Counted from the first letter of the stretch, positions 8,573-17,499 are shown. The stretch is DNA of 64,000 nucleotides from Allokutzneria oryzae (GCF_042429765.1 NZ_JBHLZU010000005.1:186001-250000); one strand, 5' to 3'. The notes: a model not told the origin generated them from the sequence alone. Numbers and translations are program-made.

Positions 8573-10149
8573 CAAAGGCGTTGTTGGGACTGGACCAACA
8601 GACTGTCGCCAGAGCCAGGGAGCTGGCCGCCGCCGCGGCCGCTCCGGTGATCGAGCTCGCGAAGGCGCACACCACCGTCGCGGTGGAGCGCGCGACACTG
8701 CGGCTGGCCGGGATCACCGGCGCGGACACCACCCACCGGGCCGGTGACGTGCCCTGGGTCAACCGCGTGGTGGACACCGTTCGAGACCACTGTGGACTGG
8801 AGCACGGGTCGCTGCTGCCGGTATTCCACGCATTGCGCGAGCACGACCTCGGCACGCTGACCGAGCTGGCTGAGGCGACCGCCGCCGGGCAGGTCCGGTT
8901 CACGCTGCCGGAGGGCAAGGACCGCGAGCGCGCCGCCAAAGCCGCGCGATCAGCCGTCGGCAAGGGGCTCCGGCAGGTGGACCGCAGCAAGGCGCAGCGG
9001 ACCAAGCTGGTGGAGAAGATCGGTGACCCTGAGCAGCGGCCGTGGATCTACCTGATCGTCGCGACCGGCGACATCGACGAGGACGTCGTGCAGGCGTGCA
9101 ACGCCGCGCGTGCCGGGGCGGACATCATCGCGGTGATCCGTTCCACCGGACAGTCCCTTTTGGACTACGTGCCGGAAGGCGCTACGCACCACGGGTTCGC
9201 GGGCACCTACGCCACGCAGGAGAACTTCCGGATCATGCGCGCGGCGCTGGACGAGGTGAGCAAGGAGGTCGGCCGCTACATCCGGCTGACCAACTACGCC
9301 TCCGGGCTGTGCATGCCGGAGATCGCGGTGCTCGGCGGTCTCGAACGGCTGGACATGATGCTCAACGACTGCATGTACGGCATCCTGTTCCGCGACATCA
9401 ACCCGATCAGAACCTTTGTGGACCAACGGTTCTCGCGCCAGGTGCACGCGCGGGCCGGCATCATCATCAACACCGGTGAGGACAACTACCTCACCACCGA
9501 TGACGCCGTGGACGCCGCGCACACGGTGACGGTCTCGCAGCTGCTCAACGAGCGCTTCGCGCACGAGGCCGGGCTGCCGGACGAGCTGCTCGGCCTCGGC
9601 CACGCCTTCGAGATCAACCCGGACCTGCCGGACTCGTTCCGGATGGAGCTGGCGCACGCCCTGCTGGCGCGCGAGGTCTTCCCGGACGCTCCGCTGAAGT
9701 GGATGCCGCCGACCAAGCACATGACCGGCGACGTCTTCCGTGGCCACCTGCTCGACGGCTTCTTCAACCTCGCCGGGGTCCTGACCGGGCAGAGCATCCT
9801 GCTCGTCGGCATGATGACCGAGGCCGTGGTGACGCCGTTCCTGTCCGACCGCGACCTCGCGGTGGCCAACGTGCGCTACGTGCTCAACGCCGCGGGCAAC
9901 CTCGCCGAGGACTTCCGGCCCGCGCCGGACGGCTTCATCGTCAAGCGCGCGCACCTGGTGCTGGACGAGGCCGTCGCGCTGCTGGAGCGCATCGGCCGCG
10001 AGGGTCTGCTGAACGCGATCGCCGAGGGCACCTTCGGGCTCATGAAGCGCCCGCCGGAGGGCGGCAAGGGCGCGGACGGCGTTGTCGTGAAGGCGGAGGA
10101 GTACTACAACCCCGCCATCGAGATGCTGGAGACGGGGGCCACCAAGTGA
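8569..10149 (+). CDS. kamD: Lysine 5,6-aminomutase, alpha subunit
   Basis: The product has 526 aa. With KamE it forms the adenosylcobalamin- and PLP-dependent mutase that moves the terminal amino group of beta-lysine (or D-lysine). The start MTKALLGLDQQTVARAR matches the family, and length is near the usual ~520 aa. Family landmarks include VIRSTGQSLLDYVPEG, RLTNYASGLCMPEIAV and WMPPTKHMTGD. The ATG overlaps the amidohydrolase stop (ATGA) and follows GAGGAGG at a distance. A much longer open frame upstream is ignored because it overlaps the amidohydrolase completely. Confidence 0.94.
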   Translation: MTKALLGLDQQTVARARELAAAAAAPVIELAKAHTTVAVERATLRLAGITGADTTHRAGDVPWVNRVVDTVRDHCGLEHGSLLPVFHALREHDLGTLTELAEATAAGQVRFTLPEGKDRERAAKAARSAVGKGLRQVDRSKAQRTKLVEKIGDPEQRPWIYLIVATGDIDEDVVQACNAARAGADIIAVIRSTGQSLLDYVPEGATHHGFAGTYATQENFRIMRAALDEVSKEVGRYIRLTNYASGLCMPEIAVLGGLERLDMMLNDCMYGILFRDINPIRTFVDQRFSRQVHARAGIIINTGEDNYLTTDDAVDAAHTVTVSQLLNERFAHEAGLPDELLGLGHAFEINPDLPDSFRMELAHALLAREVFPDAPLKWMPPTKHMTGDVFRGHLLDGFFNLAGVLTGQSILLVGMMTEAVVTPFLSDRDLAVANVRYVLNAAGNLAEDFRPAPDGFIVKRAHLVLDEAVALLERIGREGLLNAIAEGTFGLMKRPPEGGKGADGVVVKAEEYYNPAIEMLETGATK

Positions 10150-10913
10150 CCACTCTTGAGCAGGGGAGCGCCGAGAAGCGCTACGTCCGCCCGTACGGCG
10201 ACACCACGGGCGACGGCATGGTGCAGATGTCGCTGACCGTGCCGGTGCCGCACGGCCCCAAGGCGGAGGGCGCCGCAGCGCAGCTCGCCGCGAAGATGGG
10301 CATCGAGCCCGCGATGGTGGTGCACTCGCACGCGATCGGCCCGGACTTCACCTTCGTGGTGGTCTACGGCTCGGTGAAGCACCTGATCGACCTCGACGAG
10401 GTCAAGGTGGTGGAGCGCGAGTACCCGCTGCTGACGCCCACCGAGATCAACACGTCGGTGAAGAAGTCGCTGCGCCGCAAGATGGTCGTGGTCGGCGCGT
10501 GCATCGGCACCGACGCGCACACTGTCGGCATCGACGCGATCCTCAACATCAAGGGCTTCGCGGGGCAGAAGGGCCTGGAGTACTACCGCGAGCTGCGCGT
10601 GGTGAACCTCGGCGCCCAGGTCGCGGTGCCGGACCTGGTGAAGCGTGCGCGCGCGGAGAAGGCGGACGCGGTCCTGGTCTCCCAGGTGGTGACCCAGCGG
10701 GACGCGCACCTGTTGAACACCAAGGAGATGGCGGCGGCCTTCCGCGAGGCGATGGGTGAGCGCCGCCCGCTGCTCGTCGCGGGCGGCCCCCGCTTCGACC
10801 CGTTGCAGGCAGGGGAGCTCGGCGTCGACCGCGTCTTCGGCCGAGGCACCACACCGGGTGAGGTCGCGAGCTTCCTGGTACACGCTTTGTCACACAAGGG
10901 AAAGGCAGCCTAG
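10146..10913 (+). CDS. kamE: Lysine 5,6-aminomutase, beta subunit
   Basis: The product has 255 aa and is the cobalamin-binding subunit. The DxHxxG base-off B12 motif is D123-A-H125-T-V-G128 within GACIGTDAHTVGID. K142 is placed like the PLP-binding lysine known in the beta subunit (by family knowledge, not proven here). The start is the GTG at 10146, overlapping the kamD stop as GTGA. The next gene starts directly after its TAG. Activity requires adenosylcobalamin, so the host must make or import B12. Confidence 0.93.
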   Translation: MTTLEQGSAEKRYVRPYGDTTGDGMVQMSLTVPVPHGPKAEGAAAQLAAKMGIEPAMVVHSHAIGPDFTFVVVYGSVKHLIDLDEVKVVEREYPLLTPTEINTSVKKSLRRKMVVVGACIGTDAHTVGIDAILNIKGFAGQKGLEYYRELRVVNLGAQVAVPDLVKRARAEKADAVLVSQVVTQRDAHLLNTKEMAAAFREAMGERRPLLVAGGPRFDPLQAGELGVDRVFGRGTTPGEVASFLVHALSHKGKAA

Positions 10914-11315
10914 ATGGCCAGCGGAGCACTCGTGGAGGGCTTCACCGTCGCCCACCGCCGGTACGTGCCGTACGCGCACGCCCACTACGGCGGGAACCTG
11001 GTGGACGGCGCCTACAGCCTCGGCCTGTTCGGTGACGTGGCCACGGAGCTGTGCATCCAGACCGATGGCGACGAGGGACTGTTCGCGGGCTACGCCAACG
11101 TGGAGTTCCTCGCGCCGGTGCGCGCGGGCGACGTCGTGGAGGTCGTCGCGACGCTGACCCGCATCGGAAACCGCTCCCGCACGGTCGATTTCGAAGCCCG
11201 CGTGGTCTGCCGCGCGGCTCCGGACCGCGGTCCCTCCTCCGCGGACGTCCTCGACCCGCCGCTGGTCGTCACCCGCGCCACCGGCACGGTCGTGGTCCCC
11301 ATCGCCACCACGTAG
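10914..11315 (+). CDS. kal: 3-aminobutyryl-CoA ammonia-lyase-like hotdog protein
   Basis: The product has 133 aa. This hotdog-fold protein family deaminates 3-aminobutyryl-CoA to crotonyl-CoA in lysine fermentation. The block RYVPYAHAHYGGNLVDGA and length fit the Kal group. The ATG abuts the kamE stop with no gap, and it is the last gene of the operon. It ends 5 bp before the convergent TetR gene. Assignment rests on family resemblance plus operon context. Confidence 0.82.
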   Translation: MASGALVEGFTVAHRRYVPYAHAHYGGNLVDGAYSLGLFGDVATELCIQTDGDEGLFAGYANVEFLAPVRAGDVVEVVATLTRIGNRSRTVDFEARVVCRAAPDRGPSSADVLDPPLVVTRATGTVVVPIATT

Positions 11316-11320
11316 CCCGG

Positions 11321-12040
11321 TTACGAGCGGCGGGTTTCCAGTCCGTCCAGGAACAGGCCGAGCCCGTAGGCGAAGTGGTCCTCGCGGACCTGGCGCAGGT
11401 CCTTGTCCCCATGTGCCGTGAAGTGTTCGCGGAGATGGGGATAAGGCCGCGTCGCCTGTTCGACGGTCGGGCGCAGGCGCTTCTCCCAGTCCTGCTCGTC
11501 CTGCCCGCTGCGGGCGATCACGGTCAGCAGCGCGGCCTCGCTGATCCCGATACCGATCACGTAGGCCATGACGGCGCTGATCGCCTGGTCGGCTTCGACC
11601 ATGCCGAAGCCCCCCGACGCGAACAGACCGAGCATGCGGTCGTTGAGCCGCATCACGTTCGGCCCCAGGTACGACAGGCCGACCTGGCCGAGCACCGACG
11701 CGATCCACGGGTGCCGCAGGATCATTGACCGCACGCTGTGCGCGCAGGCCGTGACGCCCGCCCGCCAGTCCTGGGCAGACGCGGGGGCCGGCACCTCGAT
11801 CTCGCCGTAGACCTCGTCGACCACGAGCTCGATCAGCTCGTCCCGGTTGGTCACGTGCCGGTAGAGCGAGGTCGCCGCCGTGCCCATCTGCGTGCCGAGC
11901 CGCCGCATGGTCAGCGCCTCGACGCCCTCGGCGTCCAGCAGCCGGACCGCCTCCGCCACGATCTGCTCCTGGCTCAGCGCCTGCTCCTTCTTGCGGCGCG
12001 GGCGCGTCCACGCCGACGGGATCGGCTGCTCGTCTGCCAT
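11321..12040 (-). CDS. TetR-family regulator (tetracycline-repressor-type C-terminus)
   Basis: The product has 239 aa. The start MADEQPIP at 12040 has AGGAGG just upstream; a longer frame to 12076 has none. The N-terminal helix-turn-helix reads IVAEAVRLLDAEG through GTAATSLYRHVTNRDEL. The C-terminal part resembles the TetR_C class found in drug-responsive repressors. It is divergent from the serine hydrolase at 12252, its most likely target. Confidence 0.9.
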   Translation of the reverse strand: MADEQPIPSAWTRPRRKKEQALSQEQIVAEAVRLLDAEGVEALTMRRLGTQMGTAATSLYRHVTNRDELIELVVDEVYGEIEVPAPASAQDWRAGVTACAHSVRSMILRHPWIASVLGQVGLSYLGPNVMRLNDRMLGLFASGGFGMVEADQAISAVMAYVIGIGISEAALLTVIARSGQDEQDWEKRLRPTVEQATRPYPHLREHFTAHGDKDLRQVREDHFAYGLGLFLDGLETRRS

Positions 12041-12251
12041 CTGACCTCCTCGTTCGCCCACGTCAGAGTAGTGCACACCGTGCGCTCATTGCGTACGCGC
12101 CGAACGTCTGCGTACAGTGTTCGCAGTCTGAGAACGGCGTTCGCAACGAGAAGGCGGAGGCCGACCCCGGGCACGCCGCGCCTGATCAAGGACCTCTGGA
12201 CCGCCGCCAGGCGATCGACGACTAGAACCGTTGTCCAGCAAGGAGAACCCG
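12041..12251. promoter_or_regulatory. Divergent promoter region with repeated operator-like words
   Basis: The gap contains TGCGTAC twice (about 12092 and 12109), GTTCGCA twice (about 12118 and 12144), and GTTC/GAAC inverted arms 9 bp apart. These repeats are plausible TetR operators. AAGGAG before 12252 is the ribosome-binding site of the hydrolase. Confidence 0.4.
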
Positions 12252-13628
12252 ATGACTTTCGACCTCGTGCACTGGCAGGCCCGCCTCGACGAGCTGCGCG
12301 CCGCTCATCACGTGCCAGGTGCTTCCTTGGCCGTGCTCTCCGGTGGCGAGATCCACGAGCTGGCCAGCGGTGTCCTGCACCGGGGGACCGGCGTCGAGGC
12401 GACGACCGACTCGGTGTTCCAGCTCGGCTCGGTCGCCAAGGTGCACACGGCCACGCTCGTCATGCAGCTGGTCGACTCCGGCGAGCTGGACCTGGACGGG
12501 CCCGTCGTCTCCGTGCTGCCGGAGTTCCGCGTCGCCGACGCCGAGGCCACCAAGACGATCACCGTGCGCCAGCTGCTCACCCACACCAGCGGCATCAGCG
12601 GCGACTTCACCCTCGACACCGGCCGCGGCGACGACTGCCTCGCCCGCTACGTCGACGCCTGTGCGGAGGTCGGCCAGGACTTCCCGCCAGGTACGGCGAT
12701 CTCCTACAGCAGCACCGGGTACAACGTGCTCGGCAGGATCGTCGAGGTGCTGACCGGCCAGACCTGGGATGACGCGCTGAAGGACCGGCTGCTCACCCCG
12801 CTGGGCCTCACCAACTCGGTCACGCTGCCCGAGGACGTGCTGCGGTTCCGCGCGGCGATGGGGCACACCGACGCGGGGGAGCCGATGCCCGCGTGGACCC
12901 TGATCCCGCGCTCCGGAGGCCCGTACGGGGGAGTGCTCTGCGCGGGCGCGGGCGACGTCGTCCGCCTCGCGCGGATGCACCTCGACGGCGGCGCGGGACT
13001 GCTCTCCGAGTCGGCCGTCACGGAGATGCAGCGTCATGCGGTTGACGTGCCGGACAAGTGGACCGTCAGCTCGGACGGCTGGGGTCTTGGCTGGACGCTC
13101 TACGACTGGGACGGCGTTCCGGGCTACGGCCATGACGGGGCCGCGACCGGCCAGTACTCCTACCTGCGCGTGGTTCCCGGAGCCGGGGTGGCGGTGGCCC
13201 TGCTGACCAACGGAGGTGGCGCGCGGCAGCTCTGCACCGACCTGTTCCGCGAGCTTCTCGGCGAGCTGGCCGGAGTGCGGATGCCCGCGCCGTTCGCTCC
13301 TGCGCCTGGACCATCCACAGTGGACTTCTCGGAGCATGTCGGTGTGTACCAGCGCGAGGGCGTGCGCATCACCGTCTCCCAGAAGGCGGGCGCGCCGCAC
13401 CTGGTGTACGAGTTCATCGACGGGATGGCGCACTTCTCGCCGCCGCTCGAAGTCGACCTGAAGCCGGTGTCGGAGAACGTCTTCGCCGCCCCGGGCACAG
13501 GGGCGTTCAGCGACGACTGGATGCCGGTGGTGTTCTTCACACTGAGCACCGGCACCTCCTGCGTCTACGTCGGACTCCGCGCCACCCCGAGGATGGGTAA
13601 GGTCACGGGACGTGAGGGTTGCGTATGA
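12252..13628 (+). CDS. Serine hydrolase, beta-lactamase class C/esterase family
   Basis: The product has 458 aa. The SxxK nucleophile motif is in QLGSVAKVHTA (near residue 68), the tyrosine motif is in SYSSTGYNVLGR, and a C-terminal GHDGAATG replaces the usual HTG. The fold covers beta-lactamases, D,D-peptidases and esterases. There is no signal peptide, so it is probably a cytoplasmic esterase-like enzyme. About 100 extra C-terminal residues resemble the lipocalin-like tail often fused to this family. It overlaps the following MBL gene by 17 bp. Confidence 0.85.
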   Translation: MTFDLVHWQARLDELRAAHHVPGASLAVLSGGEIHELASGVLHRGTGVEATTDSVFQLGSVAKVHTATLVMQLVDSGELDLDGPVVSVLPEFRVADAEATKTITVRQLLTHTSGISGDFTLDTGRGDDCLARYVDACAEVGQDFPPGTAISYSSTGYNVLGRIVEVLTGQTWDDALKDRLLTPLGLTNSVTLPEDVLRFRAAMGHTDAGEPMPAWTLIPRSGGPYGGVLCAGAGDVVRLARMHLDGGAGLLSESAVTEMQRHAVDVPDKWTVSSDGWGLGWTLYDWDGVPGYGHDGAATGQYSYLRVVPGAGVAVALLTNGGGARQLCTDLFRELLGELAGVRMPAPFAPAPGPSTVDFSEHVGVYQREGVRITVSQKAGAPHLVYEFIDGMAHFSPPLEVDLKPVSENVFAAPGTGAFSDDWMPVVFFTLSTGTSCVYVGLRATPRMGKVTGREGCV

Positions 13629-14559
13629 GCGTGGATTGCACCGGATCGCCGACGATGTCTGGGCCTGGCTGAGCCCGGACGGCAGCTGGGGGTGGAGCAA
13701 CGCCGGACTCGTTGCGGGACAAGGCGAAGCACTGCTCGTGGACACGCTCTACGACCTTCGGTTGACCCGGGAGCTGCTGACCGCTGCCGAGTCCGCGCTC
13801 GGCGGGCGGCCGATCACCACGGCGGTCAACACGCACGCCAACGGCGACCACTGCTTCGGCAACGAGCTGCTCGGGGCGGACGTGCGGATCCACGCCGCGC
13901 GGGAGACGGTCCCCGGCATGCACGAGATCTCGCCGCAGGCGATGGCAGCGCTGCTCAAAACCGACCTCGGGCCGGTGCTCACCCCGTACTTCCGCAAGTC
14001 CTTCGGTCCGTTCGCCTTCGACGAGATCACCCTGCGTGAGCCGGACGTGCTCTTCGACGGCAGTCACACCCTCGACGTCGGCGGCCGGACGGTCCACCTG
14101 CTCGACCTCGGTCCGGCCCACACCGATGCCGACACCGTGGTGCACGTGCCCGATGCCGGGGTGGTCTTCGCCGGGGACCTGTTGTTCATCGACGGCACCC
14201 CGATCATGTGGGCGGGTCCGTCGAGCAACTGGCTCGCCGCCTGCGACCGGATGCTGGCGATGGACGCCGACGTCGTGGTCCCCGGACACGGGCCGATCAC
14301 CGACCAGGACGGGATCCGGGCGGTGCGCGGCTACTTCGAGTACGTGCACGACCAGGCGAAGACGGCACTCGCGCAGGGCAAGACCTGGTCGGAGGCGGCG
14401 TTCGACATCGACCTCGGGCCGTACGCGGGGCTCGCGAACCCCGAGCGGATCGTCATCACGATGCACGCCCTCTACCGCGAGCTCGATCCCGCGCACCCGG
14501 AGGTGGACGTGACGACGATCTTCGCGTTCATGGCCGAGTGGGCGGCGAAGCGGGCTTAG
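13612..14559 (+). CDS. Metallo-beta-lactamase-fold hydrolase
   Basis: The product has 315 aa and starts at GTG 13612, inside the end of the serine hydrolase. The metal site reads NTHANGDHCFGN, a variant of HxHxDH in which the first H is followed by ANG. Later ligands are in LGPAHTDADTVV and VVPGHGPIT. The family includes lactonases and thioesterase-like hydrolases. Co-translation with the serine hydrolase suggests a two-step hydrolysis, which is inference. Its 3' end overlaps the convergent regulator by 32 bp. Confidence 0.87.
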   Translation: MRVAYERGLHRIADDVWAWLSPDGSWGWSNAGLVAGQGEALLVDTLYDLRLTRELLTAAESALGGRPITTAVNTHANGDHCFGNELLGADVRIHAARETVPGMHEISPQAMAALLKTDLGPVLTPYFRKSFGPFAFDEITLREPDVLFDGSHTLDVGGRTVHLLDLGPAHTDADTVVHVPDAGVVFAGDLLFIDGTPIMWAGPSSNWLAACDRMLAMDADVVVPGHGPITDQDGIRAVRGYFEYVHDQAKTALAQGKTWSEAAFDIDLGPYAGLANPERIVITMHALYRELDPAHPEVDVTTIFAFMAEWAAKRA

Positions 14560-15121
14560 CGGCGCGGGGCCGCATGATCAGCGCCGTCAGGTAGTACACG
14601 CACGGCTGCTCGCCGGGGTTGGCGAAACCGTGCACGACGTCGGCCGCGAAGTACGCCGAGTCGCCCGCCGTGAGCGTCAGCCGCTGGTCCTCGACGGTCA
14701 GCGCGAGCGTGCCCTGCTGGACGACGACGTACTCGTGGGAGCCGGGGGCGTACGCGGGGAAGCTGCCCGCGTCGCACCTCGGCGGCAGCTCGGTGCGCAG
14801 CAGCTCGACGTTCACGCCGGGCACCACCGGCGACAGGATGGTGCGCCGCCAGCCACCGGGGTGGTCGGAGACCTCCTGCTCGGCGGCGCGCCGGATGATC
14901 ACCCTGTCCTGCGCGGGCTCGGCGACGAGCCTGGTCAGGGGGACGCCGAGGCCGTCGGCGATGCGGGAGAGCACCGTGATGGTCGGCGCCTTCGCCGCGC
15001 GTTCCACCGAGGACAGCATGCTCACGCTCACCGAGCTGCGGTCGGCGAGCTCCTGCAAGGTGAGGCCGCGTTCGGCGCGGAGGGCCTGCACGTGTTCGCC
15101 GAGAACTCCCAGGTCCAGCAC
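14528..15121 (-). CDS. XRE-family regulator with C-terminal cupin domain
   Basis: The product has 197 aa from GTG 15121. The HTH is LTLQELADRSSVSVSMLSSV, followed by a cupin sensor with HEYVVVQQGTLAL and AYFAADVVHGFANPG. The GTG lies 4 bp from a palindrome that contains a TACTAT -10-like box on this strand, and no ribosome-binding site is present. The transcript is therefore probably leaderless and autoregulated. It is divergent from the GNAT pair, its likely target. Confidence 0.87.
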   Translation of the reverse strand: MLDLGVLGEHVQALRAERGLTLQELADRSSVSVSMLSSVERAAKAPTITVLSRIADGLGVPLTRLVAEPAQDRVIIRRAAEQEVSDHPGGWRRTILSPVVPGVNVELLRTELPPRCDAGSFPAYAPGSHEYVVVQQGTLALTVEDQRLTLTAGDSAYFAADVVHGFANPGEQPCVYYLTALIMRPRAAKPASPPTRP

Positions 15122-15124
15122 GTG

Positions 15125-15154
15125 CGCTATAGTAGATACAGTTTCTCTATAGCG
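15125..15154. promoter_or_regulatory. 30-bp palindromic operator between XRE-cupin and GNAT genes
   Basis: CGCTATAG (15125-15132) and CTATAGCG (15147-15154) are perfect inverted repeats. The middle, GATACAGTTTC, is itself a near-palindrome. The sequence is very AT-rich for this genome and includes TATA-type -10 words for both directions. It is the obvious site for the adjacent XRE regulator. Confidence 0.75.
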
Positions 15155-15171
15155 AAAACCGGGAGGGTGTC

Positions 15172-15699
15172 GTGGAGATCCGGCAGGCATGGCCGAGTGA
15201 TCTCGCCGCCGTCGCGCGGATCTACGGCCACTACGTCACCGGCGGCGTCGCCACCTTCGACGAGCGGCCGCCCACCGTGGAGGACTGGCACCGCGCCTAC
15301 TGGAAGATCGCCGCGACCGGGCTGCCGTTCCTGGTCGCCGAGGACGACGGCGAGGTCATCGGCTACGCGCTCGCCAAGCCCTGGCGCGACCGGCCCGCCT
15401 ACCGGGGCACCGCGGAGGAGTCGATCTACCTCGCCCCGGAGGCGGTCGGCAGGGGAGCGGGCACCGCGCTGCTCACCCGGCTGCTCGCCGACTGCGCGCG
15501 GTGCGGCATCGGCGAGGTGCTCGCGGTGGTCGTGGACAGCGGCGACCCCGCGTCGATCCGGCTGCACGAGCGGTGCGGCTTTGTCCAGACCGGTCGGCTG
15601 GCGCGGGTGGGGCGCAAGCACGGCCGGGTGCTGGACACCGTGCTGTTGCAGCGCACCCTGGCAAAACCGGTGGACAGCGCGGCGACGATCGGGGCGTGA
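15172..15699 (+). CDS. GNAT acetyltransferase (phosphinothricin/methionine sulfoximine N-acetyltransferase type)
   Basis: The product has 175 aa, starting at GTG 15172 after GGGAGGG. The sequence VEIRQAWPSDLAAVARIYGHYV, SIYLAPEAVGRGAGTALL and RLHERCGFVQTGRL matches the Pat/YncA-type acetyltransferases, with the acetyl-CoA loop GRGAGT. Such enzymes acetylate glutamine analogues; the real substrate cannot be read from sequence. The stop overlaps the next GTG (GTGA). Confidence 0.87.
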   Translation: MEIRQAWPSDLAAVARIYGHYVTGGVATFDERPPTVEDWHRAYWKIAATGLPFLVAEDDGEVIGYALAKPWRDRPAYRGTAEESIYLAPEAVGRGAGTALLTRLLADCARCGIGEVLAVVVDSGDPASIRLHERCGFVQTGRLARVGRKHGRVLDTVLLQRTLAKPVDSAATIGA

Positions 15700-16172
15700 A
15701 GAGCTGGACCGTCACCGCCCTCCCCGTCGCGCACCCGGACGCGGCGCTGCTGATCGAGCGGTACTTCTTCGACATCATCGGTCGCTACCACGGCCGCCCG
15801 GCCACCCACGACGAGGTGCACGGGCACATGAAGGTCGAACCGAGCGACGACCTGCCGCTGTTCGTGGTCGCCTACGCCGACGGCGTGCCGTCCGGATGTG
15901 TCGGCATGCGGCTGCTCACCCCGGAGGTCGGCGAGCTGACCCGGATGTTCGTCGAGCCGGAAGTCCGAGGCAACGGTGTGGGCGCGATGCTGATCGCCGA
16001 GGTCGAGCGGCACGCGCGGCTGCTCGGGGTCACCGCGATCCGGCTGGACACGCGGTCGGACCTGGTCGAGGCGCGCGGCCTGTACGCGAAGCTGGGCTAC
16101 GCGGAGGTCCCGGCCTACAACGACAGCATGTACGCCGAGCACTGGTTCGAGAAACACTTGGCGCATGACTGA
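15696..16172 (+). CDS. GNAT-family N-acetyltransferase
   Basis: The product has 158 aa from GTG 15696, coupled to the preceding GNAT. The acetyl-CoA-binding stretch is LTRMFVEPEVRGNGVGAMLI (motif A, RGNGVG), followed by RLDTRSDLVEARGLYAKLGY. The N-terminal third is family-specific and the substrate is unknown. It overlaps the SDR start by 8 bp. Confidence 0.85.
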   Translation: MKSWTVTALPVAHPDAALLIERYFFDIIGRYHGRPATHDEVHGHMKVEPSDDLPLFVVAYADGVPSGCVGMRLLTPEVGELTRMFVEPEVRGNGVGAMLIAEVERHARLLGVTAIRLDTRSDLVEARGLYAKLGYAEVPAYNDSMYAEHWFEKHLAHD

Positions 16173-16911
16173 CCTCCCTGTCGCCCTGGTCACCGGGGCC
16201 TCGCGCGGTCTCGGCGCCGCCATCGCCGCCCGCCTCGCCAAGGACGGGTTCGCCGTCGCGGTGAACTACCGCAGCGACGGCGAGGCCGCCCGGCGCGTGG
16301 CGGAGGAGATCACCGCCGCCGGAGGCACCGCCGAGCCCTTCGCGGCCGACGTGACCGACGAGCGCGCCGTGCACGAGCTGGTCGCCGCCATCCGGGCGCG
16401 GTGGGGCGATGTCGCCGCCCTGGTGATCAACGCGACCGGCCCGCAGCCGAAGACGCCCGTCCGCGAGCTCTCGCTCGCGGAGATCCGGATGCACCAGGAG
16501 TTCTTCGTGCACAGCCCGCAATGGCTCACGCGGGCGTGCCTGCCCGGCATGCTGCGCGCGAAGCACGGCCGCATCGTGCACATCGGCTCGGAGATCTCCG
16601 GCATGGCCGCACCGGAGGTCGCCTCGTACGCGGTGGCCAAGGCGGGCCAGGAGGCGCTGGCCAGGGCGTGGGCGGTGGAGCTGGCGCCGCACGGGATCAC
16701 CGTCAACACGGTGGCGCCGGGCTGGATCCCGGTCGAGCGGCACGCCGACGTCGAGGCAGCCGACTTCGACCGGTACCGGGCCAGGGTGCCGTCCGGGCAG
16801 CTCGGAGTGCCCGAGGACATCGCCGAGGCGGTCGCCTACTTCGCCTCGCCCGCGTCGGGGTTCACCACGGGAACGCGGCTGCTCGTCGAGGGTGGCAGGC
16901 ACCTCACCTGA
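16165..16911 (+). CDS. Short-chain dehydrogenase/reductase
   Basis: The product has 248 aa. TGASRGLG is the cofactor motif, YAVAK holds the catalytic Tyr and Lys, and HIGSEIS supplies the serine. The NAG motif reads INATG. The overall pattern resembles FabG-like reductases. It is third in a compact operon with two GNATs under the palindromic operator. Confidence 0.9.
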   Translation: MTDLPVALVTGASRGLGAAIAARLAKDGFAVAVNYRSDGEAARRVAEEITAAGGTAEPFAADVTDERAVHELVAAIRARWGDVAALVINATGPQPKTPVRELSLAEIRMHQEFFVHSPQWLTRACLPGMLRAKHGRIVHIGSEISGMAAPEVASYAVAKAGQEALARAWAVELAPHGITVNTVAPGWIPVERHADVEAADFDRYRARVPSGQLGVPEDIAEAVAYFASPASGFTTGTRLLVEGGRHLT

Positions 16912-17085
16912 CCGTCGGCGACCAGGTTCTCCAGACATGATCACGATTGCGCTGTCCGGGTGATGACCGCCTGCCGTTGGTCGCTCGGCAACGACAGTTC
17001 GCCGCGTCGAGGTCAATGTTCGCCGCGCCCGCAAGATCCACTTGCAAGAATTGGCCTGTCGTCGAGGGCGAGGGACGGGAGCCGG

Positions 17086-17442
17086 ATGAGCGTGGAGCGG
17101 GTGTCGCGGGAGGTGGCGCGGCCGAGGCCGACCGTCGTCGCGCCGCGCCGCCGCCGCGTCCACCTCGGCCCGACAGGTCGCGGCCCGCGGGTGGTCAGCG
17201 CGATCCCGCAGCCCCGCCCGGCCGCCGAGCCCCAGGTCAAGCCCGACCGCTGCCTCGTAACGAGGGTGCTCGGCGGCCTGCCCCGGCGGTGGTCGCCCAC
17301 GACCCGGCGCGCGATGGTCATGACCGTGCCCCTGATCGCCTTCGGCACGGTGTCGCTGCTGGCGGGTCCCGCGATCGGCGCGATCATCATCGCCTCGCTG
17401 TTCGCCGGTGCCGCCCTGTGCCGCTGGCTCGACCACGACTAA
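17086..17442 (+). CDS. Small membrane protein of unknown function
   Basis: The product has 118 aa from ATG 17086, with a GGGAG-type site upstream. It has a basic, proline-rich N-terminal half (RPRPTVVAPRRRRVHLG) and a C-terminal hydrophobic stretch of ~35 residues, enough for one or two membrane segments. I do not recognise the family. Confidence 0.6.
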   Translation: MSVERVSREVARPRPTVVAPRRRRVHLGPTGRGPRVVSAIPQPRPAAEPQVKPDRCLVTRVLGGLPRRWSPTTRRAMVMTVPLIAFGTVSLLAGPAIGAIIIASLFAGAALCRWLDHD

Positions 17443-17451
17443 ACCCCACCC

Positions 17452-17470
17452 CGGCGCCCTCAAGGCGCCG
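17452..17470 (+). terminator. Short GC hairpin after the small membrane gene
   Basis: CGGCGCC and GGCGCCG form a 7-bp stem around CTCAA, 10 bp after the stop. There is no U-tract, so termination is tentative. The rest of 17443-17981 is filled by repeats described separately. Confidence 0.45.
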
Positions 17471-17499
17471 CCCCGCCCTTCGCCACGCTCGGCCCCCGG

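Noticed and set aside
10914..11315. kal as a generic thioesterase
   Set aside because: The hotdog fold alone would allow it, but zero-gap position after kamE and the RYVPYAHAHYGGNLVDGA block favour the lysine-pathway ammonia-lyase.
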